From: Komarekiella atlantica HA4396-MV6
Lineage (GTDB): Bacteria > Cyanobacteriota > Cyanobacteriia > Cyanobacteriales > Nostocaceae
Direction of reading: 5' to 3'
Length of the DNA stretch: 64,000 bases
Assembly (NCBI GenBank): GCA_019359395.1
Contig: JAHHHK010000014.1
Location: 1-64,000, forward strand
Positions within the stretch are counted from its first letter, which is position 1; each line of letters starts with the position of its first letter. The notes under the pieces are model-generated. The model did not search any database. It was not told the origin of the DNA and saw only the letters and a program-made list of their open reading frames with translations. This document shows positions 38,554 to 47,880 of the stretch, piece after piece. A program made the position numbers and the translations under genes.

Positions 38554-39180
38554 ATGAATGTCTCCGCAAGTTTAACGCCGTTCAACAGTCCAACCCAAGA
38601 GTCGCTGCCAATGATTCTGGAGACTCTACCAGATCCGGCGATCGCTGCCAAGGGATGTCCTCGGAGAACCCGTCTGCAAATTGACCTGGTTTTATTGGCG
38701 ATTGAAGCTTTAGAACTTGGCGGTTCTGAAGCGATCCTGACTTTTGCCCAAGAGTTGGATCTTAAAGGAATTATTAAAGATAGGGTGAATTTATGGCGGA
38801 TGCGTAGCTCTAACCCCTTGCGACGAGCGCATATCCGCCGCCCCTTAACCATTATGGAAGCTAAAGCTTTGGTGGTGATTGCTTGCTACATCGCGCGGCG
38901 TTTAACTGTTGTCATCCGCCAGTTATTAATGATATATCAACAGATGGATGAAAAACAGATTCCACTAGAACAAAATTTGCGGCTATCTAATTACTTGGAG
39001 CGGTTTAGAGCGCATTTTAAGAGCCGGATGAATGCTCGACGTTCTGGTGTATTAGCATTGACTTCAGATGCCAAATTAGATGAGTTGGCAATAAATTTAT
39101 TAGGACAATTACTATTCTGTACCGGTACAGCGGGAATGCAGCGGTTCTGGATTAGTCTTTTTGACGGTGAAGTAGAATGA
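38554..39180 (+). CDS. DUF3038 family protein
   Basis: A 208-residue soluble, largely helical protein. The cyanobacterial DUF3038 family has the stretches IDLVLLAIEALELGGSEAIL, VNLWRMRSSNPLRR and ALVVIACYIAR. The function is unknown. The stop overlaps the ATG of the DUF4335 gene by 4 nt (ATGA), so the two are translationally coupled. The pair is conserved together in cyanobacteria. I recall no further neighbours that would explain their role. Confidence 0.88.
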   Translation: MNVSASLTPFNSPTQESLPMILETLPDPAIAAKGCPRRTRLQIDLVLLAIEALELGGSEAILTFAQELDLKGIIKDRVNLWRMRSSNPLRRAHIRRPLTIMEAKALVVIACYIARRLTVVIRQLLMIYQQMDEKQIPLEQNLRLSNYLERFRAHFKSRMNARRSGVLALTSDAKLDELAINLLGQLLFCTGTAGMQRFWISLFDGEVE

Positions 39181-40628
39181 ACATTCAACGTAAGTACAGT
39201 CTGCCTAATTGTACGCTACTTTTAGAAGGGTTAAGTGATATAAATAGGGCCGCAAACTTTCAAGAACTGCGCCCAGAACTGTCAATATTGGTAAATGCAG
39301 AATGCTATTTATCTGGTTATAATCAGCCCTTGGTGGGAGGGCGAGAATTTTTTGAAAGTTTGGTCAGGGCGGTTAGTGCCTATGCCCAAGAATTTCTGAG
39401 TAATGTAACAAACCCTCAAGCACATAACCAGGAATCGGAACTAGTAGAGTTTCAGAAAATTGATAGTAATCAACACAGGTTAATTGTGCATTCGGAGAGT
39501 TCTCCAGAGAATTTTGAGTCTAACTCTAACTACCCTAAACCACCTATTCAAATAGATTTGACTACAGTGCAGCTGTTTGACTTAGTAGAAGCAGTTGATC
39601 AGTTTTTTGCTGATAGCCAAACTTTACCAGAACTGTCACTAGAACTACAACCAGTTACCAAACGCTATGGTGGTGCTAGTTCAGCCTTTATCAAACAAGC
39701 AATACCTGCTGCAGTAGGAGTCTCAAGTTTAGCAGTAGCAGCGATCGCTTTTAACTTGATTCCACCTCCCGAAGTGCGTCCACCAGAGCCGAAGTCAGAT
39801 GAGCAGACTAGCTCTACAATACCCAGCGTCACTCCCTCAGCATCGCCTACTTTAACACCTATAGCAGCTGCCGCAATTCCTACGCCTGCGGCTGTAGCAG
39901 CTGCAACTCCTGCATCCACAACGAAGCCCACAGTAACAGATTTAGAAGCACTATTAAATACAGTTGCGGAAATTACTGATGCATCCCAGTTGCGGGCATT
40001 AAATCGCCAAGTGTATAACCAAATTCATCCAGCTTGGACTAATCGCTTAGGATTAAAACAAGAATTAATTTATCGTATAGGTGTCGCTGCGGATGGGGCG
40101 ATCGTTGGTTATAAAGCGCTAAATAAAGAGGCTAATCAAGGAGTCGGGCAAACTCCTCTACCCAACCTCCTGTATAATCCTGCTAACCGCGCCCCCATCT
40201 CCAATGAACCAATCGCCCAATTTCGAGTGGTTTTTACTAGACAAGGTGTGCTAGAAGTTAGTCCTTGGCGGGGATACTTCAGGACACCAGAGGTAGTTGG
40301 GGAAAAAATTACTGACTCCAAAACAGTCAAAGGTTTAAACCAAAGGCTTTATAAGGCAGTTCGCCAAAGTTGGAGTGGTAAACCCACTTTTACGCGAGAT
40401 TTAAAATATCGGGTAGCAGTCAATAAAGATGGTGTGATTGCCGACTATGAACCACTCAATCAAGTTGCCTTTGACTATTTCCGAGAAACACCTCTACCTA
40501 AGATGTTCCAAGCAATTTACGGCTCTAATGTAGCTGCTCCCAATAACAAAGAACCTCTTGCTCATTTTCAAGTGCTATTCAAGCCTAGCGGTACACTAGA
40601 AGTCATTCCTTGGCAAGGATATCAGTGA
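39177..40628 (+). CDS. DUF4335 family membrane-anchored protein
   Basis: A 483-residue protein. The N-terminal DUF4335 domain (about 1-165, YSLPNCTLLLEGL, YNQPLVGGREFFESLVRAV) is followed by a hydrophobic segment (about 178-196, IKQAIPAAVGVSSLAVAA). A Pro/Ala/Thr-rich spacer and two copies of a C-terminal repeat come next. The repeats read LNRQVYNQIHPAWTNRL...VGYKALNKEA and LNQRLYKAVRQSWSGKP...ADYEPLNQVA. Each ends with a segment like LEVxPWxGYF/Q. It is probably bound to the envelope with an extracytoplasmic repeat domain. The 4-nt overlap with the DUF3038 gene links their expression. Confidence 0.87.
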   Translation: MNIQRKYSLPNCTLLLEGLSDINRAANFQELRPELSILVNAECYLSGYNQPLVGGREFFESLVRAVSAYAQEFLSNVTNPQAHNQESELVEFQKIDSNQHRLIVHSESSPENFESNSNYPKPPIQIDLTTVQLFDLVEAVDQFFADSQTLPELSLELQPVTKRYGGASSAFIKQAIPAAVGVSSLAVAAIAFNLIPPPEVRPPEPKSDEQTSSTIPSVTPSASPTLTPIAAAAIPTPAAVAAATPASTTKPTVTDLEALLNTVAEITDASQLRALNRQVYNQIHPAWTNRLGLKQELIYRIGVAADGAIVGYKALNKEANQGVGQTPLPNLLYNPANRAPISNEPIAQFRVVFTRQGVLEVSPWRGYFRTPEVVGEKITDSKTVKGLNQRLYKAVRQSWSGKPTFTRDLKYRVAVNKDGVIADYEPLNQVAFDYFRETPLPKMFQAIYGSNVAAPNNKEPLAHFQVLFKPSGTLEVIPWQGYQ

Positions 40629-40776
40629 TTGGGGATTGGGGACTGGGGAACTCGGGGCCCCCTTTGGGGATAAGGGGCAATGGGGATTAGGTAATCAAGA
40701 CTGGTGATTCTTAAGAGGGGAAAAGGTTAAAGGGTAAGGGAATGGTTTTTGCCTTTCCCAATGCCCAATGCCCAAT

Positions 40777-43053
40777 TTACCTTGTAATTCTCCTCATATA
40801 ATTTCCCCACAACTGAGCTGCTTGAGCACTACTACCAGATGTAGGAGAATTGTTGTCGTTTCCTAGCCAAACACCAGTTACAAGTCGCCGATTGGGAATA
40901 AAGCCAATAAACCACAAGTCAACATTTTTATCGGTTGTACCTGTTTTCCCAGCTTCCCCCACTCCAATGGCTGCGCTGCGACCAGTACCTCTTGTGATTA
41001 CTCCACGCATCAAGCCAGTCATCTCATCAGCTACACCATTTGGCAGCACTCGTTTATTGGCATCCCGACGATCTCGGTCGAAGGAGTAGATCACACGGCA
41101 GGTTTTGACATTGTTGCGATCCTTGCAATCACCGCTGTCTAGAATTCGACTGATTGCATGGGGAGGATTCCATACACCGCGATTGCCAATAGCACCGAAA
41201 GCGCCAGTCATTTCTAAAACATCGACCACGCTTTGACCTAATACTAAGCCAGGAACAGCATCAAGAGGCGACTTTATCCCCAAACGCTGCGCCATCGTTA
41301 CCACTCTATCCAACCCGACCTCTCTGGCTACTCGCAGGGCGATGGGATTTTCTGAAAGTGCAAGCCCGGTGGCAATATCTAAACTAGTGTCAGCACCAGC
41401 ACGACAGGGTTTGTAAGTAAAGCCTTGCCAACTTAAAGGAGAGCAAGAGTAACTTTTTGATGCTGGGATTCCTTGCTGAACAGCAGCACTATAAGCAAAA
41501 ATTTTGAAGGTGGAACCTGGTTGTCTTTTAGCTTGGACAGCGCGATTGAACTGGCTTTTTCTGTAATCAGTCCCGCCTACCATTGCGAGGATGCTGCCAC
41601 TACTGGAGTCAAGGGTAACTACTGCCCCTTGAGAAAAATTAAAATTTGCACCAGCACTGTTGACAGAATTACGCAAAGCTGCTTCTGCCTGAGCTTGAAT
41701 TGCTGGATCGAGCTGAGTCTCAATGATATAATTTCCTTCTTTGGCTGCTCCTTCTCCCAAAATTGATTCGAGTTCTTGGAAGACATAACTATAAAAATAA
41801 GGAGCAATGGTTTTAGCTTGTTGTTCGCAGACTTTGGGGCTAACTTGGACAGTGGAGCGTCTAGCTCGGTTTGCATCCTCTGGTTTAATTTTGCCCATCT
41901 CTAGCAATCGTTTAATCACGCGATTGCGGTATTCAGCTGCTTCTAACTTATTTGGCCCATCCCCGCAAAAATCGAAAGCGTTGGGGGCTGGTAAAATTCC
42001 TACTAAAGTCGCTGCTTCGGAGAGAGTTAATTCTTTGGCTGACTTATCAAAGTAATACCGGGCAGCATCCTCAAAGCCGGAGGTATCAGCTCCTAAAAAA
42101 ACCCGATTTAAGTAAGTCAGCAAAATTTCATCTTTGCTGTAAAACGTTTCTAGCTTCAAGGAGACAATTGCCTCTCGCAGTTTGCGGCCAAGGGTGTCCT
42201 GTCTGCCTACATATTCACGGAACAAACTGCGGGCAACTTGCTGGGTTACAGTACTTGCTCCTTGCTGTACATCTCCACTGCGGCTATTTACCAACACAGC
42301 TCGTAAAATTCCCAAGGGGTCAACCCCAAAGTGCCAGTAATAACGGCTATCTTCTGAGGCTACCACAGCAGCAGGCAAATAAGGGCCAAAGTCCTCCAAT
42401 TGCTTCATGTCTACGTGGGAAGTAGTTCGAGGCTCGCGCAGGGGAGTAGCTCCATCACGAGCGTAAACCACCACTGGGGCGCGGGTCGCTGTTGGTAAGG
42501 GTCTTACTGAAAATTTTAGCCACTCGACGCCAATTACTAACGCCATTAAGGCACTAGCACCACCAACACCGTAAGTTGTCCATGTTGCCGCTTTGACATA
42601 CCAGGCTGGTGGATCAACGTATTGCAGACGCACGGAGGCAGCAAGTTCTGGTGGCCCCAGAGTGAGGATATCGCCGTGGCGCAGTTCTAAAGAACTGACT
42701 CGGCGCTTACCACGATAAATACCATTGGTGGAGTTTTCATCTTTGATAATGAAAACAGGTGTACGTTGAGTAGAATCCCGCGACAGTGACAGGTGAATTT
42801 GGCTGACAACTGGGTTGCGGATCACGATATCGCTGGATTTAGAACTACGACCTAGGATATAGCGATCGCCCAACAGCGGATATACCTCCGCTTTATCCGC
42901 CCCCGCATCCTGCACCCAGAGTTCCGGTACTTTGGCATTAGGCTTGAGCGCCAATTTGGAAAAATCAACCCTAGCTTGAATAGTATGTACTGCTTGAGTC
43001 AGTTGACCAAGTAACGTTTGAGGCTTTCGAGGGGGTTGGGTAGGGGAACTCAT
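40777..43053 (-). CDS. FHA domain-containing class A penicillin-binding protein
   Basis: A 758-residue bifunctional peptidoglycan synthase. The N-terminal FHA domain (residues about 47-146; GRS at 68-70, SxxH at 84-87, NSTNG at 107-111) implies docking to a phosphothreonine partner. One membrane helix (about 157-177) is followed by the GT51 glycosyltransferase (catalytic Glu234 in ASEDSRYYWHFG) and the transpeptidase domain (nucleophile Ser in PGSTFKIF, KTG motif in GEAGKTGTT). This fusion is characteristic of cyanobacteria and links wall synthesis to Ser/Thr kinase signalling. It is convergent with the DUF4335 gene across a G-rich repeat. Confidence 0.95.
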   Translation of the reverse strand: MSSPTQPPRKPQTLLGQLTQAVHTIQARVDFSKLALKPNAKVPELWVQDAGADKAEVYPLLGDRYILGRSSKSSDIVIRNPVVSQIHLSLSRDSTQRTPVFIIKDENSTNGIYRGKRRVSSLELRHGDILTLGPPELAASVRLQYVDPPAWYVKAATWTTYGVGGASALMALVIGVEWLKFSVRPLPTATRAPVVVYARDGATPLREPRTTSHVDMKQLEDFGPYLPAAVVASEDSRYYWHFGVDPLGILRAVLVNSRSGDVQQGASTVTQQVARSLFREYVGRQDTLGRKLREAIVSLKLETFYSKDEILLTYLNRVFLGADTSGFEDAARYYFDKSAKELTLSEAATLVGILPAPNAFDFCGDGPNKLEAAEYRNRVIKRLLEMGKIKPEDANRARRSTVQVSPKVCEQQAKTIAPYFYSYVFQELESILGEGAAKEGNYIIETQLDPAIQAQAEAALRNSVNSAGANFNFSQGAVVTLDSSSGSILAMVGGTDYRKSQFNRAVQAKRQPGSTFKIFAYSAAVQQGIPASKSYSCSPLSWQGFTYKPCRAGADTSLDIATGLALSENPIALRVAREVGLDRVVTMAQRLGIKSPLDAVPGLVLGQSVVDVLEMTGAFGAIGNRGVWNPPHAISRILDSGDCKDRNNVKTCRVIYSFDRDRRDANKRVLPNGVADEMTGLMRGVITRGTGRSAAIGVGEAGKTGTTDKNVDLWFIGFIPNRRLVTGVWLGNDNNSPTSGSSAQAAQLWGNYMRRITR

Positions 43054-43489
43054 CGGCTATTCACATCACACTTTTTAGTGAAAAAATCGGGGTAATTGCA
43101 ATTTCAAATGTTAATCTTCCACCATTTTACTCATAAGCCAAAGAAGAAATTGGCTGTACGTAATTATTAAAGATTTAATTTTATACCCAAACACATCTAC
43201 AAAGCATAACTATATTGTTAATTTTGTCACTTATCTATAGACACACTGTTGTTTTTACAATTGTCAAAAGCTGATTTTATCTACTTTTTCTATTCATTAA
43301 GAAAAACAACTAGTTCTTTGATTTTTGTAATTTTAAACACTACTAATTCATAAGTAAGAGACTTAATTTTACCGCTTTAACACATAAACAAATTCTGAAA
43401 CAAACCGAAACATCCTCATTTAGGCAGATTTTATAAATCTCATTGTCTGATTTAATTAGTCGAGAGTTCCGTTGAGGTTAATTTTCAGA
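43054..43489. other. AT-rich intergenic region
   Basis: About 435 nt between divergent genes (FHA-PBP, -, and proline-rich repeat protein, +). Very AT-rich, with two promoters expected. No ORF, repeat or structured RNA recognised. Confidence 0.45.
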
Positions 43490-44224
43490 ATGATGGGAAA
43501 ATCTCTGACCCTGATTGGTACAGCTCTAACTTTGGCACTCTCCACTAGTGTTGCTGTTGCTCAATCTAGTAAATCCCCTATAGCCCAATCCAGTAGTGAG
43601 TCCACTAGTTCACCAACGGAAATCAAGATGTCGCCAGAAGGAATGAAAATTCTGTGCGAGAATTTCCCACTCAATTCCCGTTGTCCTGGTGGCACACCAG
43701 TCACTCCCACCACTCCTGGTAGCACTACAGTACCAGAAGAAACCACACCTTCTGGTAGTACTACTCCTGAAAGTACAACTCCAGCACCAGAAGGCGTCAC
43801 CACACCTGAGCCTGGCAACCCCGGTAACTTAACTCCAGTACCAGGAAGCCCAACATCACCTGAGCCTGGCAACCCCGGTAACTTAACTCCAGTACCAGGA
43901 AGCCCAACATCACCTGAGCCTGGCAACCCCGGTAACTTAACTCCAGTACCAGGAAGCCCAACATCACCTGAGCCTGGCAGCCCCGGTAACTTAACTCCAG
44001 TACCAGGAAGTCCAACATCACCTGAACCTGGCAGCCCCAGTAACTTAACTCCAGTACCAGGAAGCCCAACATCACCTGAACCTGGCAGCCCCAGTAACTT
44101 AACTCCAGTACCAGGAAGCCCAACACCATCTGAACCTGGTAATCCCGGTAGTACTACTGAACCAGGCTCTAGTCCCAGTACAACTCCAGATTCTACGCCA
44201 ACAACTCCTACTCCAAGCAATTAA
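43490..44224 (+). CDS. exported proline-rich protein with 18-residue tandem repeats
   Basis: I take ATG 43490 (MMGKSLTLIGTALTLALSTS). An upstream TTG is weaker. The N-terminus is a signal peptide (to about SVAVA-QS). A short region with two Cys (ILCENFPLNSRCPGGTP) is followed by a Pro/Thr/Ser-rich stretch and six near-identical 18-residue repeats SPEPGNPGNLTPVPGSPT (54 bp each, about 43800-44130). A Thr/Pro tail follows. No catalytic domain is present. It is probably an extracellular linker or sheath-type protein. The DNA of adjacent repeats is almost identical, so the copy number likely varies between strains. Confidence 0.75.
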   Translation: MMGKSLTLIGTALTLALSTSVAVAQSSKSPIAQSSSESTSSPTEIKMSPEGMKILCENFPLNSRCPGGTPVTPTTPGSTTVPEETTPSGSTTPESTTPAPEGVTTPEPGNPGNLTPVPGSPTSPEPGNPGNLTPVPGSPTSPEPGNPGNLTPVPGSPTSPEPGSPGNLTPVPGSPTSPEPGSPSNLTPVPGSPTSPEPGSPSNLTPVPGSPTPSEPGNPGSTTEPGSSPSTTPDSTPTTPTPSN

Positions 44225-44527
44225 AAGCTAAGGATGGCGTGCTGCGAATTTGTGGTCAATGATAATTGGTGCATCTAACATTAGCCACGAGTTAAACTAA
44301 TTAGTGGCTATTGCAAATATCTGGAAACAATAGCTCAAGTCATCTCACATAGAAATGAGCAATGTTTCACTAGTCAACAGCCTGGGGTTATCAATCCCAG
44401 GCTTAGTCGTTTCAAAATCCCTGGTAGATTTTTTAGCCACAGCCCACTGTCTTTTTTGGTACATTATGCTCTGCAATAATACACACTACTTAATCTTTTG
44501 TTTATAAATAGTCTTTACAGGGCTAGG
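44225..44527. other. intergenic region with a hairpin
   Basis: No gene. A hairpin AGCCTGGG (44379-44386) / CCCAGGCT (44396-44403) lies 155 nt past the repeat-protein stop. It may be its terminator, although no T-run follows. The rest is unremarkable. Confidence 0.5.
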
Positions 44528-45004
44528 CTACCGCGATCTGCGATTAGAAGTCGGTGTTTTTTGCAGAGAGGCAATTAGCAGGCAAACAATGCCAGTACTA
44601 ATAAATGAATCTGCCACGTTAAATACAGCGAAATTAATCAGGCGAAAATCTAAAAAATCAACAACGTAGCCTAAAACAAACCGATCAATGCCATTACCCA
44701 TAGCACCACCTAAAATCAAGCCATAGCCAAGTTGATCCCAAAGATTTAACACTGGGCCAAACAATGCTAATGCTATCAATACCAAACTCACTCCTAAAGA
44801 TAGCCAGCGCAACCACTCTACTTTCCCGCTTAATAGACTAAAAGCTGCGCCAGTATTGGTGACATAGGTGAAGTGAAATATACCTGGTAAGAGTGGTAGT
44901 GTCTGTCCCAAGCTGAAAGTTTGCACCACCCAGTATTTTGTCAGTTGATCTAAGAAAAAAGCTATGAAGGAAGCAATCCAAAAAAGGCGATTTTTTAAAT
45001 ACAT
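44528..45004 (-). CDS. lspA: lipoprotein signal peptidase (signal peptidase II)
   Basis: A 158-residue aspartyl protease of the inner membrane with four predicted helices. It cleaves signal peptides of lipoproteins such as PstS in this window. The catalytic Asp residues are in GNGIDRFVLGYVVDF and FNVADSFISTG, and YVTNTGAAFSLL marks the conserved loop. The length is typical. It is downstream of bioY in the same direction, with a repeat in between. Its ATG follows directly on a heptamer repeat, with no clear Shine-Dalgarno. Confidence 0.95.
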   Translation of the reverse strand: MYLKNRLFWIASFIAFFLDQLTKYWVVQTFSLGQTLPLLPGIFHFTYVTNTGAAFSLLSGKVEWLRWLSLGVSLVLIALALFGPVLNLWDQLGYGLILGGAMGNGIDRFVLGYVVDFLDFRLINFAVFNVADSFISTGIVCLLIASLQKTPTSNRRSR

Positions 45005-45145
45005 TGTGAATTAGTCATTGGTCATTGGTTATTGGTCATTGGTCATTGGCTTTTGACACAAAATTCCGCAGGGTGCGCCGACTAACCTACGGAAACGCCT
45101 AAAGGCGAATCGGCGAACAGAACTTTGGAGACAAATGACAACGAA
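45005..45145. repeat. STRR and mosaic repeat between bioY and lspA
   Basis: TCATTGG/TTATTGG heptamers (about 45009-45050) are followed by mosaic modules shared with the 10.3-kb tract (GGCGAACAGAACTTTG). No gene is present. Confidence 0.75.
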
Positions 45146-45733
45146 CTAATAAAACATTAAGTGACGCAATATAAATGCTATGACAGTGACGGCGCAGACT
45201 ACAGCTAGTTGCCCAGGTAGTGCAAACCAAGAGTATCTGAGGATTGCTTGCATTAATGGTAAATTTTCTGTGCCTTTCCACTGAAAAAGATAGCTAATAA
45301 TTAAATAAGTAATACCGCATAGGTGGAGAGTCAACAAGCCGCAAACGCAACTGAAGGCGAGAGTTTCTAGTCGCGGTCTAGCTTTAAAGGCGAAAAAACC
45401 ACAAACCCAAGCTCCAGGAATAAAGCCTAGCAGATAGCCAAACTGAGATAGCTTGACATAACCGATACCGCCGCCATCGGCAAATACAGGTAATAAGGTT
45501 AACCCCATGACTAAATAAGCAATTTGCGAGAGCGCACCAGCATTTTTCCCCCCTAAACAACCTACCAGCAACACTGCGCCAATCTGAAAAGTGACACCTA
45601 AAGAAAAAGTCTGAATTCCTTGCTTATTCCAACTCCAAGGTAAGGAGATGCCATAAGCTTCTAAGAAAGTGCCACCCATTGTCAGGAGTAAGCCAATCAT
45701 AGACCATAGTAATTGATTGGAAACGGCAAACAT
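45146..45733 (-). CDS. bioY: biotin transporter BioY
   Basis: A 195-residue membrane protein with about six predicted helices. It is the substrate-binding (S) component of an ECF-type or solo biotin transporter. The N-terminal half (GVTFQIGAVLLVGCLGGKNAGALSQI) and the central GYLLGFIPGAWVCGF stretch are BioY-like. No EcfA/EcfT genes are adjacent, as in many cyanobacteria, where BioY may act alone or share energising modules. It precedes lspA, a common cyanobacterial neighbour. Confidence 0.9.
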   Translation of the reverse strand: MFAVSNQLLWSMIGLLLTMGGTFLEAYGISLPWSWNKQGIQTFSLGVTFQIGAVLLVGCLGGKNAGALSQIAYLVMGLTLLPVFADGGGIGYVKLSQFGYLLGFIPGAWVCGFFAFKARPRLETLAFSCVCGLLTLHLCGITYLIISYLFQWKGTENLPLMQAILRYSWFALPGQLAVVCAVTVIAFILRHLMFY

Positions 45734-46507
45734 TTATTAGGCAAAAGGGGAAGGGCAAGAGGGAAAACCAACAGAAACCAGTATAGACATTAATATCTAA
45801 ATAAAATTTGTGCTGACACCTCAAGAAGTAGCATATTTCTTTTTGTCTCTTCGTTTGGTGTGTAACTTGTCAGTTCTGAAAATTTTAGCTCAGGCGTCCA
45901 TAGCCTAATTTTCGTGACTAAGGCGCGGCTTTAATTTGCTACTTGAGCCAATGTGTCAAATAAATCTTTACATAAGGAGTATATATACTGGTAGTTTAGC
46001 TCAAACCAGATTTTGCTGCAAAATGTTTGAGATAGTTTTCTGACATACTATTTGGATTTTGGGCGATCGCGCAAATATTCTCTATACATAAAAAATTTGA
46101 TGTTACTCTAGTAATAATTTCACCGATTAGGTTATTTACCTATTAGCTTCAGATTTATACAAGGCGAGGCATAAAGCAGAATTAAAGTTTATGATTAAAC
46201 TTAATTAAACGCTGCACTCTACCATTGTTTGTTATTTATTTACATATTTGTTGATCAAATGATACATGAAATTACACCACAGCTTGTATTTTGTAAACAT
46301 ATATAACTAAAATTTAGTGTATATTTTATAACAAAGTTCTTTTGAAGAACTAGAAATTTTATCTAACTAAAGAGGGAATAAGTGTTTGATCTTTATCTAA
46401 AAAAATATGTTTTTTTGACTTTGTTAACCTTTTGTTTACCTTGAGCATAACCATTTGAGGGTATCTTAGAAGCGCTCACCTGGAAATCTTACTAACAATC
46501 GATAGCG
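45734..46507. promoter_or_regulatory. pst promoter region, AT-rich intergenic
   Basis: About 770 nt between divergent bioY and pstS. The distal part has no ORF. The pstS-proximal 90 nt contain the Pho box (separate entry). A bioY promoter should lie at the left end. No riboswitch or repeat recognised. Confidence 0.55.
46423..46452 (+). promoter_or_regulatory. Pho box (SphR/PhoB site) of pstS
   Basis: Three direct octamers with 3-nt spacing: GTTAACCT (46423-46430), GTTTACCT (46434-46441) and GCATAACC (46445-46452). They resemble the cyanobacterial Pho-box consensus PyTTAAPyPy(T/A) in 11-nt period. The box lies 56 nt before the pstS ATG, so phosphate-starvation control by SphS-SphR is expected. 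Confidence 0.85.
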
Positions 46508-47680
46508 ATGCTTTCACCTCTAAATGTAATAAAAAATCATCGCCTCACAGCTTCAATCTCAGTGTTAGCACTGACAATAGGACTAGCTGCTTGTGGCGGA
46601 CAGCAAACTTCAGATAATACAACTACTCCTTCTGGAACTGCTACAGATACTACTGCCTCTAGCCCAGCCAAACTAGATCTTGGTGGAAACGTCAAATTAA
46701 CAGGGGCCGGTGCATCTTTTCCTGCACCAATATATGATACCTGGTTCACAGATTTGAACAAGAAGTATCCAAATTTGCAAGTTGACTATGCATCAGTTGG
46801 TAGCGGTGCTGGAGTTCAGCAATTTATCAACGGTACTGTAGATTTTGGTGCTAGTGATGTTGCTATGACGCCAGAAGAAATTAAGAAAGTACCACAGGAT
46901 AAAGGCGTCATTTTACTACCTGTAACTGCTGGCAGCATCGTACTGGCTTACAACTTGCCAGATGTGCCAGACCTAAAATTACCACGGGCAGTTTACACCG
47001 ACATTTTACTAGGTAAAATCAAAACTTGGAACGACCAAAGAATTGCTGCGGCTAACCCTGGTGCCAAGCTTCCTAATCAGCCGATTGTAGTTGCTTATCG
47101 TTCTGATGGTAGCGGAACTACAGGTGTGTTTACCAAACACCTTAGCGCTATCAGCCCAGAGTGGAAGAGTAAAGTTGGTGAAGGCAAAACTGTCAACTGG
47201 CCTACGGGAGTTGGTGCTAAGGGTAATGAAGGTGTTACTGCCCAAGTCCAACAAACCCAAGGTGCGATTGGTTACGTTGAGTACACTTATGCCAAAGAAA
47301 ACAATCTCAAGTTCGCTGCTTTAGAAAACAAAAGTGGTAACACTGTTGTAGCTAATGAAGAGTCAGCATCTAAAGCCCTAGAATCAGCACCCTTGCCGAC
47401 AAATCTGATTGCTTTTATTGCTGATCCTGAAGGGGCCGATTCCTATCCCATCGTTACTTACACTTGGCTGTTGGTTTACAGCAAATATCCCGATGCGGCA
47501 AAAGCCAAGGCAATGGAAGCCGCTATCGAATACGGTTTAACTGAAGGTCAGAAGCAGGCTGCTGCATTAGGTTATATTCCTCTGCCCCAAAATGTAATTA
47601 CAAAAGTTGCTGCTGCTGCTGATCAAATTAGTCCAGAGTATAAAATCTCTATTGGTGGTGGTGCTAGCGCTAGCAAGTAG
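46508..47680 (+). CDS. pstS: phosphate ABC transporter substrate-binding lipoprotein PstS
   Basis: A 390-residue phosphate-binding protein. The lipobox LAACG places the modified Cys at residue 29. A Thr/Ser-rich linker precedes the mature domain (TGAGASFPAPIYDTWF, YASVGSGAGVQQF, FGASDVAMTPEE, YRSDGSGTTGVFT), which shows the usual phosphate contacts. It is the first gene of pstSCAB, under a Pho box. LspA, encoded 1.5 kb upstream, would process it. The extended linker is typical of cyanobacterial copies. Confidence 0.97.
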   Translation: MLSPLNVIKNHRLTASISVLALTIGLAACGGQQTSDNTTTPSGTATDTTASSPAKLDLGGNVKLTGAGASFPAPIYDTWFTDLNKKYPNLQVDYASVGSGAGVQQFINGTVDFGASDVAMTPEEIKKVPQDKGVILLPVTAGSIVLAYNLPDVPDLKLPRAVYTDILLGKIKTWNDQRIAAANPGAKLPNQPIVVAYRSDGSGTTGVFTKHLSAISPEWKSKVGEGKTVNWPTGVGAKGNEGVTAQVQQTQGAIGYVEYTYAKENNLKFAALENKSGNTVVANEESASKALESAPLPTNLIAFIADPEGADSYPIVTYTWLLVYSKYPDAAKAKAMEAAIEYGLTEGQKQAAALGYIPLPQNVITKVAAAADQISPEYKISIGGGASASK

Positions 47681-47880
47681 TGCTCAGCAATAGTTAATAC
47701 TCAGCAGTCAAAGTATGAGATATGTCTAGTTAATAATTGCTTGACTGCTAGGGAGACTTGATTAGTACTTGGAACTTGAAATTATTGACATCTCAACTTA
47801 AAGAGATGATGAGGCGACAATTTTACTAATCTGGTTGCCTCCCACATTTTTCTCTGATTTAATTGTAAAAGTCGGTAGTC

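Noticed and set aside
43561-44220. 219-codon minus-strand frame with glycine/leucine repeats
   Set aside because: It is the antisense shadow of the 54-bp repeats of the + strand gene, which has the signal peptide and proper start.
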